Below are positions 25,500 to 34,452 of a DNA stretch of 64,000 nt, one piece after another (the first letter of the stretch is position 1; every line of letters starts with the position of its first letter). The stretch is from positions 1-64,000 of the forward strand of contig NZ_CANKYM010000004.1 in the NCBI RefSeq assembly GCF_947488185.1. The letters are read 5' to 3'. A model generated the notes under the pieces. That model was not told the origin of the DNA and did not search any database. It saw only the letters and a program-made list of their open reading frames with translations. The position numbers were made by a program, and so were the translations under genes. The DNA comes from an uncultured Roseobacter sp. GTDB lineage: Bacteria > Pseudomonadota > Alphaproteobacteria > Rhodobacterales > Rhodobacteraceae.

Positions 25500-26780
25500 A
25501 TGGCAGTCATCGAAAGGATCAGAAGCGTTGGGTGTGGCTGCGGACATATGCAGGGCACCAAGGGGCTCATTTCCATAGACGACGCGCTGCTGCGTATCGT
25601 ACAGAACACAGTTCCGGTCCGGGAGACGGAAGATCTGCCTTTGGCCTTGGCCAGGGGCCGCGTTTTAGCGTCCTCAGTCAGATCGCGCGGTCAGGTTCCA
25701 GCCTTCGACAATGCCGCAATGGATGGATATGCGATCCGTTCGGCGGATTTGCGCGGCGCTGGCCCGTGGGAATTGTCGATCCGAGGTCGCATTGCTGCTG
25801 GTCAGCCCTGCGACGGGCGCTTGCCCCAGGCCTGCGCGTTTCAGGTATTCACGGGTGCGCCGGTTCCGGAGGGTGCTGATGCCGTGGTGATGCAGGAGGC
25901 GGTGGACAGAACCGGTCAGACCATTGTTCTGACCCAAGCAGTTGAGCCACGCACAAATATCCGGTTTGCTGGCGAGGACATGGTGGCAGGCAAGACGGTT
26001 GTTCCCGCTGGGCGCAGGCTGTCGTCCCGCGATATTGCCGCCTGCGCTGCCGCCGGGCACGGGACCGTTCGGGTGCGTCGTCTCATTACGGCAGCGCTGA
26101 TTGTGACGGGTGACGAGGTACGTCAGGTTGGTGAGGCGCGTGGGAAAGCGGGTATCCGGGATGTGAATACCCCCATGTTGTCCGCCGCGATGGGGGCCAT
26201 CGGAATTGCTCTGCGCAGTACCGAAATAGCGGGTGACAGCCGGGGTTCCTTGCGTGAACAGATCAAAGCGCTCGATGGAAAGGTTGATCTGATTGTCACG
26301 ACCGGGGGCGTATCGGTCGGTGAGGAAGATCATGTGAAACCGGCCCTTGCCGATCTGGGTGCGCGCATTGCCTTCAGCGGGGTTGCAATCAAACCCGGCA
26401 AGCCGGTTTCTTTCGGACGACTTTCCCGAACGCATTGGCTGGGACTGCCAGGAAATCCCCTGTCTGCATTTGTCACTTGGTCGCTCTTCGGTCCGCCACT
26501 CTTTTCTGCATTGTCAGGTCAAGATGATGGAGAACACACGCGCCGACATGTGGTCACCAGCAGACCGATCAATCACACCCCCGGACGGTGTGAGCTCCGT
26601 CCGGCTCGGATCGTCGGGATGGACGTATTGGGAAGAGAAATCGTCGAGTTTGAGGATGCGAGCTACTCTGGCCGGGTCGGCGCGTTGCCGGACGCCGATG
26701 GGCTCATCTTCCTGTCCTCCGAAACTGACACACTGCCGGAGGGTGCCTTGGTGGAGTTTCACCCCTTTCAGTCCATTTGA
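25500..26780 (+). CDS. moeA: Molybdopterin molybdenumtransferase (MoeA)
   Basis: A 426-residue enzyme that inserts molybdate into adenylylated molybdopterin. Typical MoeA blocks: PAFDNAAMDGYAI (domain 1), VFTGAPVPEGADAVVMQE, the MPT-binding IVTTGGVSVGEEDHV and GLPGNPLSAFVTW. ATG 25500 (MAVIERIRSVG) follows GGAG by about 8 bases. The frame stays open back to 25182 across the previous gene; an ATG at 25362 could add 46 residues lacking MoeA similarity. The 145 bp between the two genes holds nothing else I can name. Its place in the nar operon ties cofactor supply to demand for NarG. Confidence 0.92.
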   Translation: MAVIERIRSVGCGCGHMQGTKGLISIDDALLRIVQNTVPVRETEDLPLALARGRVLASSVRSRGQVPAFDNAAMDGYAIRSADLRGAGPWELSIRGRIAAGQPCDGRLPQACAFQVFTGAPVPEGADAVVMQEAVDRTGQTIVLTQAVEPRTNIRFAGEDMVAGKTVVPAGRRLSSRDIAACAAAGHGTVRVRRLITAALIVTGDEVRQVGEARGKAGIRDVNTPMLSAAMGAIGIALRSTEIAGDSRGSLREQIKALDGKVDLIVTTGGVSVGEEDHVKPALADLGARIAFSGVAIKPGKPVSFGRLSRTHWLGLPGNPLSAFVTWSLFGPPLFSALSGQDDGEHTRRHVVTSRPINHTPGRCELRPARIVGMDVLGREIVEFEDASYSGRVGALPDADGLIFLSSETDTLPEGALVEFHPFQSI

Positions 26781-26792
26781 AGGATTTTCGAG

Positions 26793-27332
26793 ATGAAGAT
26801 TGCATACACTATGGCGCCGGTGCGGGGCGATACAGATTTGCTGCTGTGCAGATTTGCCCAGGAGTTGGGCGTCCGCGGTCAAAAACCCGCCGGAACGGTT
26901 CAGATCAACACGGAATGCCCCGACGCTGGACCCTGCGATATGGACGTGCGGGTTCTGCCAGATGGCCCGGTGATCAGAATATCTCAGAGCCTTGGTCCGG
27001 AGGCGAAAGGGTGTCGGTTGGATCCTGATGCCCTTGAAACCGCTGTTGGATTGGTGCGCAGATCGATACGCCCTGAAACCGATTGCCTGATCGTCAACAA
27101 GTTTGGCAAGCACGAAGCGGACGGGCGCGGGTTCCGGGATGTGATCGCCGACGCCCTGTCCATGGGCATTCCCGTGGTTGTCGGGCTTAACGCGTTGAAC
27201 AAGAGCGCTTTTCTGGATTTCACCGGGGGTCTTGGTCAGGAGTTGGTGCCTGATATCCGTGCCCTTATCCAGTGGCTGGAGCGTGCATCTATTTCCTGTG
27301 ACAAGGCCGCTCGGGCGGATGCTGCATGTTGA
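26793..27332 (+). CDS. DUF2478 family protein
   Basis: A 179-residue protein of the DUF2478 family (PF10649), often beside molybdenum genes. Its beta-alpha pattern resembles P-loop nucleoside-triphosphatases of the THEP1 kind (LIVNKFGKHEADGRGFRDVIADAL is the conserved part), but the N-terminal loop MAPVRGDTDLLLCRF lacks a classical Walker A GK(S/T). Begins 12 bp after moeA, last gene of the nar transcript. A role in molybdate or cofactor handling is inferred from neighbourhood only. The 271 bp that follow hold no supported gene. Confidence 0.8.
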   Translation: MKIAYTMAPVRGDTDLLLCRFAQELGVRGQKPAGTVQINTECPDAGPCDMDVRVLPDGPVIRISQSLGPEAKGCRLDPDALETAVGLVRRSIRPETDCLIVNKFGKHEADGRGFRDVIADALSMGIPVVVGLNALNKSAFLDFTGGLGQELVPDIRALIQWLERASISCDKAARADAAC

Positions 27333-27603
27333 TATCTTTGCAAACCAGGCCTGTGTAGCGGTCAACTTGCAGTCGCTGGAACCAGCCTCGTCCAATCGGC
27401 AAATCCGATCTATACGAGGACTTTTGCTGCGCGATTTCGCATGCATCTTGACGCAAGTCATGCAGTCGCAAGAGGTCCTTACCTGAAGCAGGTTACCTGC
27501 GCGGTCACAGTGCCAGGCTATGCTTTCGGCGACGCCTTGTGTTTATGACCCATTGGGGCGGACGGATGCCTGATCATGCCTGCACCCATCTCAAGCTTGT
27601 TGG

Positions 27604-30468
27604 TTACCAGTCTTGTCGCTCGTAAGTTTCGTTCATTTCCGGGCCCTGCTCTGCCCCCTGGTTGTCGATGACCTCCTCTGACATCGGGTCATCACCTTGT
27701 TCTTCGGTACTATCGTCATCATTGGCAGCATCGGTCCAAGAGGGCGAGGAACCGTCATTTTCGTATGAGGCCCACTCGTCGGATGCCCCAGCATTTGCGT
27801 TTTGGTCTTGCTGGTTCTCAATGTCCCCGACCTCGATTGAAAAAGTGTCGCTTCCAGTCATTTGCTGGCCATTGAACGCAGTGTCCGTCGTGGTGATTTC
27901 TCCGGAAATTACGCCTTGGAAATCAGGGGGTGGCGCCATTTCGAGGAGGGACAGGTCCCAGCCCGAAAGATCAATTTCGCCGCCGTCGGCAACAGCGACA
28001 TTGTTATCACTGATCAGGATTGTGTCCGCAGGAAGCCCAGATATCGTGACCGTCGCCGCATCAGACAGCGATGCATCGTCTATGCCAAGATCCAACATGC
28101 CGTTCTGTGGTACTGCCAATTCGTCATTCGCCGTCACCAATTCTCGACCTTCTATGCCGGGGCCCTCCCATTCCAGTTTCAGCCCCGCGTGGCCATAATT
28201 CTCGAAGTATCGCACTTCAATCTCATGCGTGCCGGGCTTCAGCTCCACTTCACCGGTGCGCGTCCGGTAACCATGCAGCCCGTCGTTATCGATGACTTCT
28301 TCGCCGTTGATCAGCAGGATGGCTCCGTCGTCGCCGCCGAGGAAGAAGTCGAACGAACCACCTTCTTCCACTTCGATACTGCCAGTGATTTGCACACCAA
28401 AGGTATCTTTCGAACCGCCCTGCCAGAACGACTCGCTGCTGTTGGTGTAATTGATGTCACCCACAACCTCTTCGTGCGTCGCTTCACTGGACCAGTCGAT
28501 CTGGTCCAGCTTTGACAACCTGTGATCCACGTCGAAGTAGCTGGCCCTGAAACCGGTTTCCAGATGGGCAGAGGGCGGGGTGATATCTGCCTGATTGACC
28601 GTAAAGCTAAGATCACTGGCAACTGATACTGCGCCCTCGTTGCCGATTTGTGTCGTTGTCACGATCTGTGCGGAGACTTGTCCGGTAAAATCGATTGGTG
28701 TCGTCACGGTCAGCAACGATAGGTCCAAGCCTGAGATATCAGCGGTGCCATCGGTATCTGCCTCAATGCTCGTGTTGCCGGCTTCGAGTATCGTCCCCGG
28801 AGGAAGGCCCTCCACGTGATGAGATACTTGGTCGGCCGCCGCTGTTTCCGGGGTCGCCACGTCGATTTCAAGAGCGATTGGCATGCCATTCACGGTTTGC
28901 AGATCGTCAAGACCTGGGGCGGTTACCAACTCGCGTCCATCTGTGCCGGGGCCTTCCCATTCCAGTTTCAGTCCCGCGTGGCCGTAATTCTCAAAGTACC
29001 GTACTTCAATGCTGTGTGTTCCGGGCTCCAGTTCAATCTCCCCGCTTCGTGTGCGGTAGCCATGCAGCCCGTCGTTATCGATGACTTCTTCACCGTTGAT
29101 CAGCAAAACGACACCGTCGTCACCGCCGAGGAAGAAGTCGAACGAACCGCCTTCCTCCACTTCAATATTGCCGGTAATCTTCGCGCCAAAAGTATCCTTT
29201 GAACCACCGTCCCAGAAAGAATTGCGGCTGTTGGTGTAGTTGACTTCGCCAACCACTTCTTCGTGTGTGGCGTCGCCGGACCAGTCGATCTGATCGAGCT
29301 TGGAGAGGCGGTGATCCACGTCGTAGTAACTGGCCTGAAACCCGGAGGTCATTGTGATGCTCGCAGGCTCTACCACGCCGATTTCAAAGGTCTGAGTAAT
29401 CGTTTCGCCGCCCTGATCGGTGACTGTGACGTCAATTGCCAGGCTTCCCAGACTGCCGGTGTCCAAAGAAACGTCATCCCGTAGTTTCAGTTGCCCCTGC
29501 GCCACCTCGAACCTGTTGTCAGACAGGGTGAATTCGTAAGTACCCTCCTCGTCGGGATCGATCACGGATATCAGGCCGACACCAGCGCCTGGTTGGTTCG
29601 TTGCAATCAGGCTTTGGTCGATGGAAACACTTGTGGGCGCTTCGTTCACATCAGCGACAAAAATCTCGAATGTTTCAGTGAAGCTTGCGCCATCCACGTC
29701 GGTGGCTGTGACGTCAAACTGCAGAGAAGCCTGTTGCTCGTGATCGAGCGAAACACCTGGCTTCAGCCTGATCTGTCCCTCGACGATTTCAAACCGATCG
29801 TCTGAAATCAAAAAAGTATGTTGGTCGCTGGCGTTTGGATCGACAACAGACAGCTGACCCACCACAGCACCTTCGTCGTTTTCGACCAATTCGGCCATGC
29901 TGAGGGAGATTTGCGTGGGTGCCGCATTCGGTGTGGGCGCGTCATCGTCAGGCGTTGGACCGTCAGCATCATATGCTGCTGTCGCGGGTTGAGACACAGG
30001 TGGTGTCGCCGTCGCACTTGTCGCGGTGCTTTCGTTCCCGGGCCCGGAGGTCAAAATCCCCGCAGCTGCGCTGTCCTGCGGTGTCCTGAACGTTGACGTT
30101 TCAGGCTGTGGCGCCTCCGGTTGCACGTCTTCCACTTGACCGGTGTTTGCCGTGATTGGATTGGCAAATGTCTGGCCGCTGTGCGCTGCGTCATCGACTT
30201 CCACGTCAGAGGCCTCGGCCACTGGGGTGCGTTCGCTGCCAGCCAAGGGTGCCGGTTCAGTCCCGTCAGACTTATGGACCGCGGAATGCTCTGTACCATT
30301 CGCCTCCGGGCTATCGTTGTTGCCGTAGTGCAAGTTGCTGCGCGATGCATCTTCTTGCGTCACATCTCCGCGCAGCGACTGGACAGCCACTTTCTCCTTG
30401 ATCGAACTTGTTTCTTCACCCTCGGTGATAAACGCGTCGCTTACATCAACCTGATTGCTTTCAGCCAT
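27604..30468 (-). CDS. Large acidic cadherin-like / PA14 repeat protein, probable type I secretion substrate
   Basis: A 954-residue, very acidic protein with no N-terminal signal peptide. Residues 1-185: low-complexity, Asp/Glu/Thr/Pro-rich. About 186-276 and 277-372: two cadherin-like repeats (VVDPNASDQHTFLISDDRFE and VIDPDEEGTYEFTLSDNRFE). About 375-516 and 637-778: two nearly identical PA14 domains (KLDQIDWS, GGDDG, HGYRTR, VRYFENYGHAGLKLEWEGPG). Each is followed by an Ig-like spacer (SGLDLSLL / SGWDLSLL). The acidic tail (780-954) has no RTX nonapeptides. PA14 domains often bind sugars. ATG 30468 follows AGGAG. Divergent from an ABC/HlyD secretion operon. A secreted or surface adhesin is the best inference. 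Confidence 0.82.
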   Translation of the reverse strand: MAESNQVDVSDAFITEGEETSSIKEKVAVQSLRGDVTQEDASRSNLHYGNNDSPEANGTEHSAVHKSDGTEPAPLAGSERTPVAEASDVEVDDAAHSGQTFANPITANTGQVEDVQPEAPQPETSTFRTPQDSAAAGILTSGPGNESTATSATATPPVSQPATAAYDADGPTPDDDAPTPNAAPTQISLSMAELVENDEGAVVGQLSVVDPNASDQHTFLISDDRFEIVEGQIRLKPGVSLDHEQQASLQFDVTATDVDGASFTETFEIFVADVNEAPTSVSIDQSLIATNQPGAGVGLISVIDPDEEGTYEFTLSDNRFEVAQGQLKLRDDVSLDTGSLGSLAIDVTVTDQGGETITQTFEIGVVEPASITMTSGFQASYYDVDHRLSKLDQIDWSGDATHEEVVGEVNYTNSRNSFWDGGSKDTFGAKITGNIEVEEGGSFDFFLGGDDGVVLLINGEEVIDNDGLHGYRTRSGEIELEPGTHSIEVRYFENYGHAGLKLEWEGPGTDGRELVTAPGLDDLQTVNGMPIALEIDVATPETAAADQVSHHVEGLPPGTILEAGNTSIEADTDGTADISGLDLSLLTVTTPIDFTGQVSAQIVTTTQIGNEGAVSVASDLSFTVNQADITPPSAHLETGFRASYFDVDHRLSKLDQIDWSSEATHEEVVGDINYTNSSESFWQGGSKDTFGVQITGSIEVEEGGSFDFFLGGDDGAILLINGEEVIDNDGLHGYRTRTGEVELKPGTHEIEVRYFENYGHAGLKLEWEGPGIEGRELVTANDELAVPQNGMLDLGIDDASLSDAATVTISGLPADTILISDNNVAVADGGEIDLSGWDLSLLEMAPPPDFQGVISGEITTTDTAFNGQQMTGSDTFSIEVGDIENQQDQNANAGASDEWASYENDGSSPSWTDAANDDDSTEEQGDDPMSEEVIDNQGAEQGPEMNETYERQDW
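28135..28559 (-). repeat. Internal PA14 repeat, copy 2
   Basis: Codes residues about 637-778 of the large surface protein. The translated copy differs from copy 1 (28921-29346) at only a few positions, and long DNA blocks are identical (for example around HGYRTR and the FFLGGDDG stretch). This points to recent tandem duplication or gene conversion of a PA14 plus Ig-like unit of about 0.8 kb. Confidence 0.75.
28921..29346 (-). repeat. Internal PA14 repeat, copy 1
   Basis: Codes residues about 375-516 of the large surface protein. Paired with 28135-28559; the unit period, including the Ig-like spacer, is about 787 bp. Confidence 0.75.
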
Positions 30469-30672
30469 CACTAACTCCTGATACCGCGCGAGCATCAGCA
30501 AGCATTAGCCTTAAGAGGTCATTTACAAATCAGGCTTTGAACATGCGATTTTACTACAATTGATCTCATCCAGATATCGGGATGCACGCTTTGCTAACCA
30601 AATGACGGCAAACGGTAGACCGCGCTGACCATGGGAGTTTGATCCACTGTGCGGTCAAAGACGGAACGACCA

Positions 30673-32361
30673 ATGAAGAAAGTAACGCCGCCGCACATCG
30701 GGGCGTCGGTTATCGTGTCTTCACTTGCGATAAACATGCTTGCCTTGGCATTGCCACTGGTTGTTTTGCAAGTCTTTGATCGCGTTATTCCGTATGAATC
30801 CCATGCAACATTGACGCTGCTCTTCGTTGGCCTCTGCGTGACAACTGTTCTGGATTTTCTTCTGAAATGGGCGCGCATCGTTGTCATGGGGTATCAGGGT
30901 GAGCGATTTGAACTCGAGCTGGGCGATCATTTCATGGATCGGTCTTTGAATGCGGAGCCCATCGCTTATGAAGCATCGTCCACCGGTGTGCATCTTGAAC
31001 GCCTGAATGCCTTGGCCCAGTTGCGAGATTACTACAGCGGTCAAGGCCGCCTGTTTTCGATTGATGTGCCGTTCACGGCGATTTTCATCGTAATGATTGG
31101 TTTGATCGGCGGCTGGCTTGTGCTTGTGCCGCTTGCCAGTTTGGTTCTGCTTTATCTCTTCAAAACTGCCCTACAGCATGCGCAAGGGCCAATCTTTGAA
31201 AAGCGTAAAGTCCTGGATGGAAGACGTTATTCCTTCCTGATCGAATGCCTGTCGCAAATCTTGACGGTCAAGTCGGATACGATGGAGCCGCAATTGTTGC
31301 GTCGCTACGAGCTTTTGCAAAAGCAATCGGTCGACATCAGCCAAAACCTGATCCAGGTCTCGGGTTTTTCACAGTCTTTCGGAGCGCTCTTCTCACAGGC
31401 GGCCGTGGCCGCGATGGGGCTTTTGGGTGGATATTTGGTTATCATCGGACAAATCGGGATAGCCGAGTTGGCTGCATGCATGTTGCTGAATGGACGAACA
31501 GTTCAGCCATTGCTCAAAATGCTTGGCCACTGGGCTCAGACTGAAAGCATTGAGGCGGCACAATCGAAGGTCAATGAAATTTCGGCGCTGCAACAGCGCC
31601 GTGCTGCAACTGGTTTTGTGCCGGGTCTCGAAGGCCACTTGAGCTTTGACAATGTTTCAGCAGGTCGCGAAGGCCAGGAAAATCTGGTCTTCTCTGACGT
31701 CACACTGAGTTTGAAAGCAGGTGAGGCATTGAGCGTTGTGGGAGAGGCCGGTTCGGGCCAGGCGACCTTCATGCGTCTTATCCTTGGCGAACAGATACCA
31801 AAGTATGGCCAAATCCACATCGATGGAAAAACCGTTGACGCGTTTTCAGCGACGCGTGGCCATGGTGGCATCGTCTATGTGGATCAGACACCCGCGATCT
31901 TTTCCGGGACTCTCTTGGAAAACATCTCTTGTTTTGGAGAAGGAGAGGCAATTGCACGTAGTCTCGCCATCTCTGCCGAGTTGGGCTTGGAGAAGAAAGT
32001 GCACCACTTGCCCATGGGTTACAGCACTCCCATGGGTCAGGTGGGACCGGTTGCGTCCAATTTGGCTCTTTTACAGACCATCGGCTTGGTCCGGGCACTC
32101 GCTCTTGAGCCACGTATTCTGCTGATTAATGATGCCACGTCAGCGATGGATGAACGGGCTGTGACGCGCGTGGCGCACTACTTGAAGGCTATCAAGGGCA
32201 AGACAACTCTTGTGATGGCGACTCCCCGACAGCAACTGCTTTCCCTTGCAGATCAGACGATCATGCTGGTCGACAGCACTACGGACAGTTTGTTGCTCTG
32301 GGACAATGATGCTGTAGACGATGCGACAACCGCCGCAGGGCTGGCGAAAAGGAGCGCGTGA
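30673..32361 (+). CDS. Type I secretion-like ABC exporter subunit with inactive ATPase site
   Basis: A 562-residue half-exporter: membrane domain (about 10-290, six helices; opening LALALPLVVLQVFDRVIPYESH as in PrtD/HlyB-type exporters), then an ABC domain. The ATPase motifs are all altered. Walker A (357-365) is GEAGSGQAT, lacking the Lys and following Ser/Thr. The signature is VASNL (460-464) in place of LSGGQ. Walker B ends D487-A488, lacking the catalytic Glu. The switch His is Thr in VMATPRQQ. The Q-loop Gln (VDQTP) remains. ATG 30673 is chosen; GTG 30649 is an alternative. Its stop overlaps the next ABC gene, so a heterodimer is likely in which this subunit cannot hydrolyse ATP. Confidence 0.85.
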   Translation: MKKVTPPHIGASVIVSSLAINMLALALPLVVLQVFDRVIPYESHATLTLLFVGLCVTTVLDFLLKWARIVVMGYQGERFELELGDHFMDRSLNAEPIAYEASSTGVHLERLNALAQLRDYYSGQGRLFSIDVPFTAIFIVMIGLIGGWLVLVPLASLVLLYLFKTALQHAQGPIFEKRKVLDGRRYSFLIECLSQILTVKSDTMEPQLLRRYELLQKQSVDISQNLIQVSGFSQSFGALFSQAAVAAMGLLGGYLVIIGQIGIAELAACMLLNGRTVQPLLKMLGHWAQTESIEAAQSKVNEISALQQRRAATGFVPGLEGHLSFDNVSAGREGQENLVFSDVTLSLKAGEALSVVGEAGSGQATFMRLILGEQIPKYGQIHIDGKTVDAFSATRGHGGIVYVDQTPAIFSGTLLENISCFGEGEAIARSLAISAELGLEKKVHHLPMGYSTPMGQVGPVASNLALLQTIGLVRALALEPRILLINDATSAMDERAVTRVAHYLKAIKGKTTLVMATPRQQLLSLADQTIMLVDSTTDSLLLWDNDAVDDATTAAGLAKRSA

Positions 32362-34451
32362 TGGATACGGTCATTCATCCCGGTCTGGGACTCTTGCAAA
32401 AGCTGATGATGGCAGCCGGTTGGCACAGTAGCCACCGAAACTTGACCGAAGCAGCACCGCATCTTGCAGATCAGATGTCAGCGGACGATCTGATACTCAC
32501 ACTGCGGAACCTCGATATCCCTGTGTCCGTGGCCCAGGCACGGCAAAACGAAATAGCTGAAACCGATTGCCCGGCGCTTTTCGTTGAAAGCTCGGGGAGC
32601 GTAACGGCCATTCTTTCTGTGGAGAATGGAGAGTTGCTGGTCACTGACGCTGAAAGGGAAGATCCGGTTCGGCATACTCCGTCGAAACAACGCGGCACGG
32701 TCGTCAAAGTCGAACGGTTTGCGCCCTCAGACGAACCACAGACTTTTGAGGATTTCCGTAAAATCACTGCGGGTTTTCGACGGCTTTTGCCCTGGTTGGT
32801 CGTGGCATCTTTCATGACAAACCTTATGGGGCTCGCCACGCCGCTGTTGATTATGATGATATATGACCGGGTAATCCCATCCGGAGCAACGGATTTGGTC
32901 GTTTCGCTTGCTTTGGGTGCCGCGTTGATACTGACGGCGGATGCAGGTTTCAGATTCGCGCGATCATCTGCGGTGGCCTACATGGGCCGGGTTGTCGAAC
33001 ACCGACTGGGGTTAGCCCTTTTCCGCAAGCTAATGTCCTTGCCGCCCGATCAAATCCAAAAATCGGATGTGGAGCAACAGATCGCGCGATTCAAGCAGTT
33101 TGAGGGTATGCGAGACATCTTCTCTGGTCAGGTTCTGACGACGGTGCTGGATCTTCCTTTCATACTGGTTTTCCTTGGGTTGATTTTTGCGCTGGCACCT
33201 CAGGTAGGATTCCTGGTGCTGGCATTGATTGTGGTCTTCCTGCTTGCCATCTGGGTGACATTGCCGGTGCAACAAACGTTGAATGCTCAGGCCTCATCGA
33301 TCAAAGCAAAACAGCAAAAGCACCTCTTCGAGACTGTAAACGAACAACGAAACATTTATCGTCTCGGGTTGGGAGAGTTTTGGCACAAAAGATATGCCGC
33401 CGTTGCTCAAGAATCTGCCGATGCGTCGCGCAAAGCGCGCAGATTTCAGCATTTGTGCCAAGCTTTCGGACAGAGTTTGATGATGATTTCCGGTGTCGGG
33501 GCGATTGTTCTGGGCACTCTTGCGGCGATGGACGGGAGCATGTCATTTGGCGCGCTCATTGCAGTCATGGCACTTGTCTGGAAGGTTTTGACGCCCCTGC
33601 AATCGCTCTACTCCAATGCGCCGCAAATCCTGGGTTTTTTGAAAAGCAGACAGCAGGTTGACCGGGTCCTCTCAATGCAACAGGAAATGGTTCGAGGCGC
33701 GGCATCATCCCATCAAAAGGAGTTCGAAGGTCGCGTAACCCTTAGTGGTGTGACACATCGGTTTGCTGATGCAACTGAGCCGGCTCTGTCGCAAGTGTCC
33801 CTGGATATCGCGCCGCGCGAGTTCGTGGTGATTGCCGGTAACAACGGCAGTGGGAAAACCACGTTGCTCGAAGCCATGATGGGACTGCATCAACCTGTTG
33901 TGGGGTCGGTGCAGCTCGATGGAATTGATATACGCCAGATCCCCGTCGATGATCTGAGACAGTCTTTCAGTTATGCACAGAAAAAACCTGAGGTTTTCCA
34001 CGGGACATTGCTTCAGAATTTCCGTCTCGCCGCGCCGACAGCACATCTTGAAGACATCGAAGCAATGATTGCTGCACTTGGACTTGACCAGGAGGTAGAC
34101 AGCTTTCCGGATGGTTTAAACACGCGATTGACGGAGAACTACCGCAAGTCTCTACCGTCCGCGACCTCACGTGGCCTTGCGCTTTCCCGCAGTTTCATTC
34201 GGCCAGCAGCCGTCTATCTCTTGAACGACCCGAACGCTGGCCTTGACTACATTCGGAAGGCCGCGCTCACACGGTTTCTCGGCGGGCTGAAGGGTAACCG
34301 TACCATTGTGCTTGTTTCGGATGATCCGGAATACATTCGACTGGCCGACAGATGTGTTTTCATGGCGGACGGACGCATTGTTGCCAATGATACTGGCAAC
34401 GACGGGCGCCGGAAAATCAGCGCACTGATCGCTGCAAACAAGGAATACTGA
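32361..34451 (+). CDS. Type I secretion-like ABC exporter with N-terminal C39-like domain, partly degenerate ATPase site
   Basis: A 696-residue exporter. Residues 1-135 resemble a degenerate C39 peptidase-like domain (DLILTLRNLDIPVSVAQA, CPALFVESSGSVTAIL) without a Cys-His catalytic pair that I can see. The membrane domain (about 150-430; GLATPLLIMMIYDRVIPSGA) and ABC domain follow. Walker A is intact (GNNGSGKTT, 493-501), so ATP binding is expected. The signature is LPSAT (598-602), Walker B runs LLND623-P624 without the catalytic Glu, and the switch His is missing (VSDDPEY). ATG 32361 overlaps the upstream stop (TGATG) and follows GGAG. HlyD starts 1 bp after its stop. Role: partner of the upstream subunit in exporting the PA14 protein, by inference. 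Confidence 0.88.
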   Translation: MDTVIHPGLGLLQKLMMAAGWHSSHRNLTEAAPHLADQMSADDLILTLRNLDIPVSVAQARQNEIAETDCPALFVESSGSVTAILSVENGELLVTDAEREDPVRHTPSKQRGTVVKVERFAPSDEPQTFEDFRKITAGFRRLLPWLVVASFMTNLMGLATPLLIMMIYDRVIPSGATDLVVSLALGAALILTADAGFRFARSSAVAYMGRVVEHRLGLALFRKLMSLPPDQIQKSDVEQQIARFKQFEGMRDIFSGQVLTTVLDLPFILVFLGLIFALAPQVGFLVLALIVVFLLAIWVTLPVQQTLNAQASSIKAKQQKHLFETVNEQRNIYRLGLGEFWHKRYAAVAQESADASRKARRFQHLCQAFGQSLMMISGVGAIVLGTLAAMDGSMSFGALIAVMALVWKVLTPLQSLYSNAPQILGFLKSRQQVDRVLSMQQEMVRGAASSHQKEFEGRVTLSGVTHRFADATEPALSQVSLDIAPREFVVIAGNNGSGKTTLLEAMMGLHQPVVGSVQLDGIDIRQIPVDDLRQSFSYAQKKPEVFHGTLLQNFRLAAPTAHLEDIEAMIAALGLDQEVDSFPDGLNTRLTENYRKSLPSATSRGLALSRSFIRPAAVYLLNDPNAGLDYIRKAALTRFLGGLKGNRTIVLVSDDPEYIRLADRCVFMADGRIVANDTGNDGRRKISALIAANKEY

Positions 34452-34452
34452 A

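Noticed and set aside
27604..30468. RTX toxin or RTX adhesin label for the large acidic protein
   Set aside because: No GGxGxDxxx nonapeptide repeats are present; only cadherin-like, PA14 and Ig-like parts can be supported.
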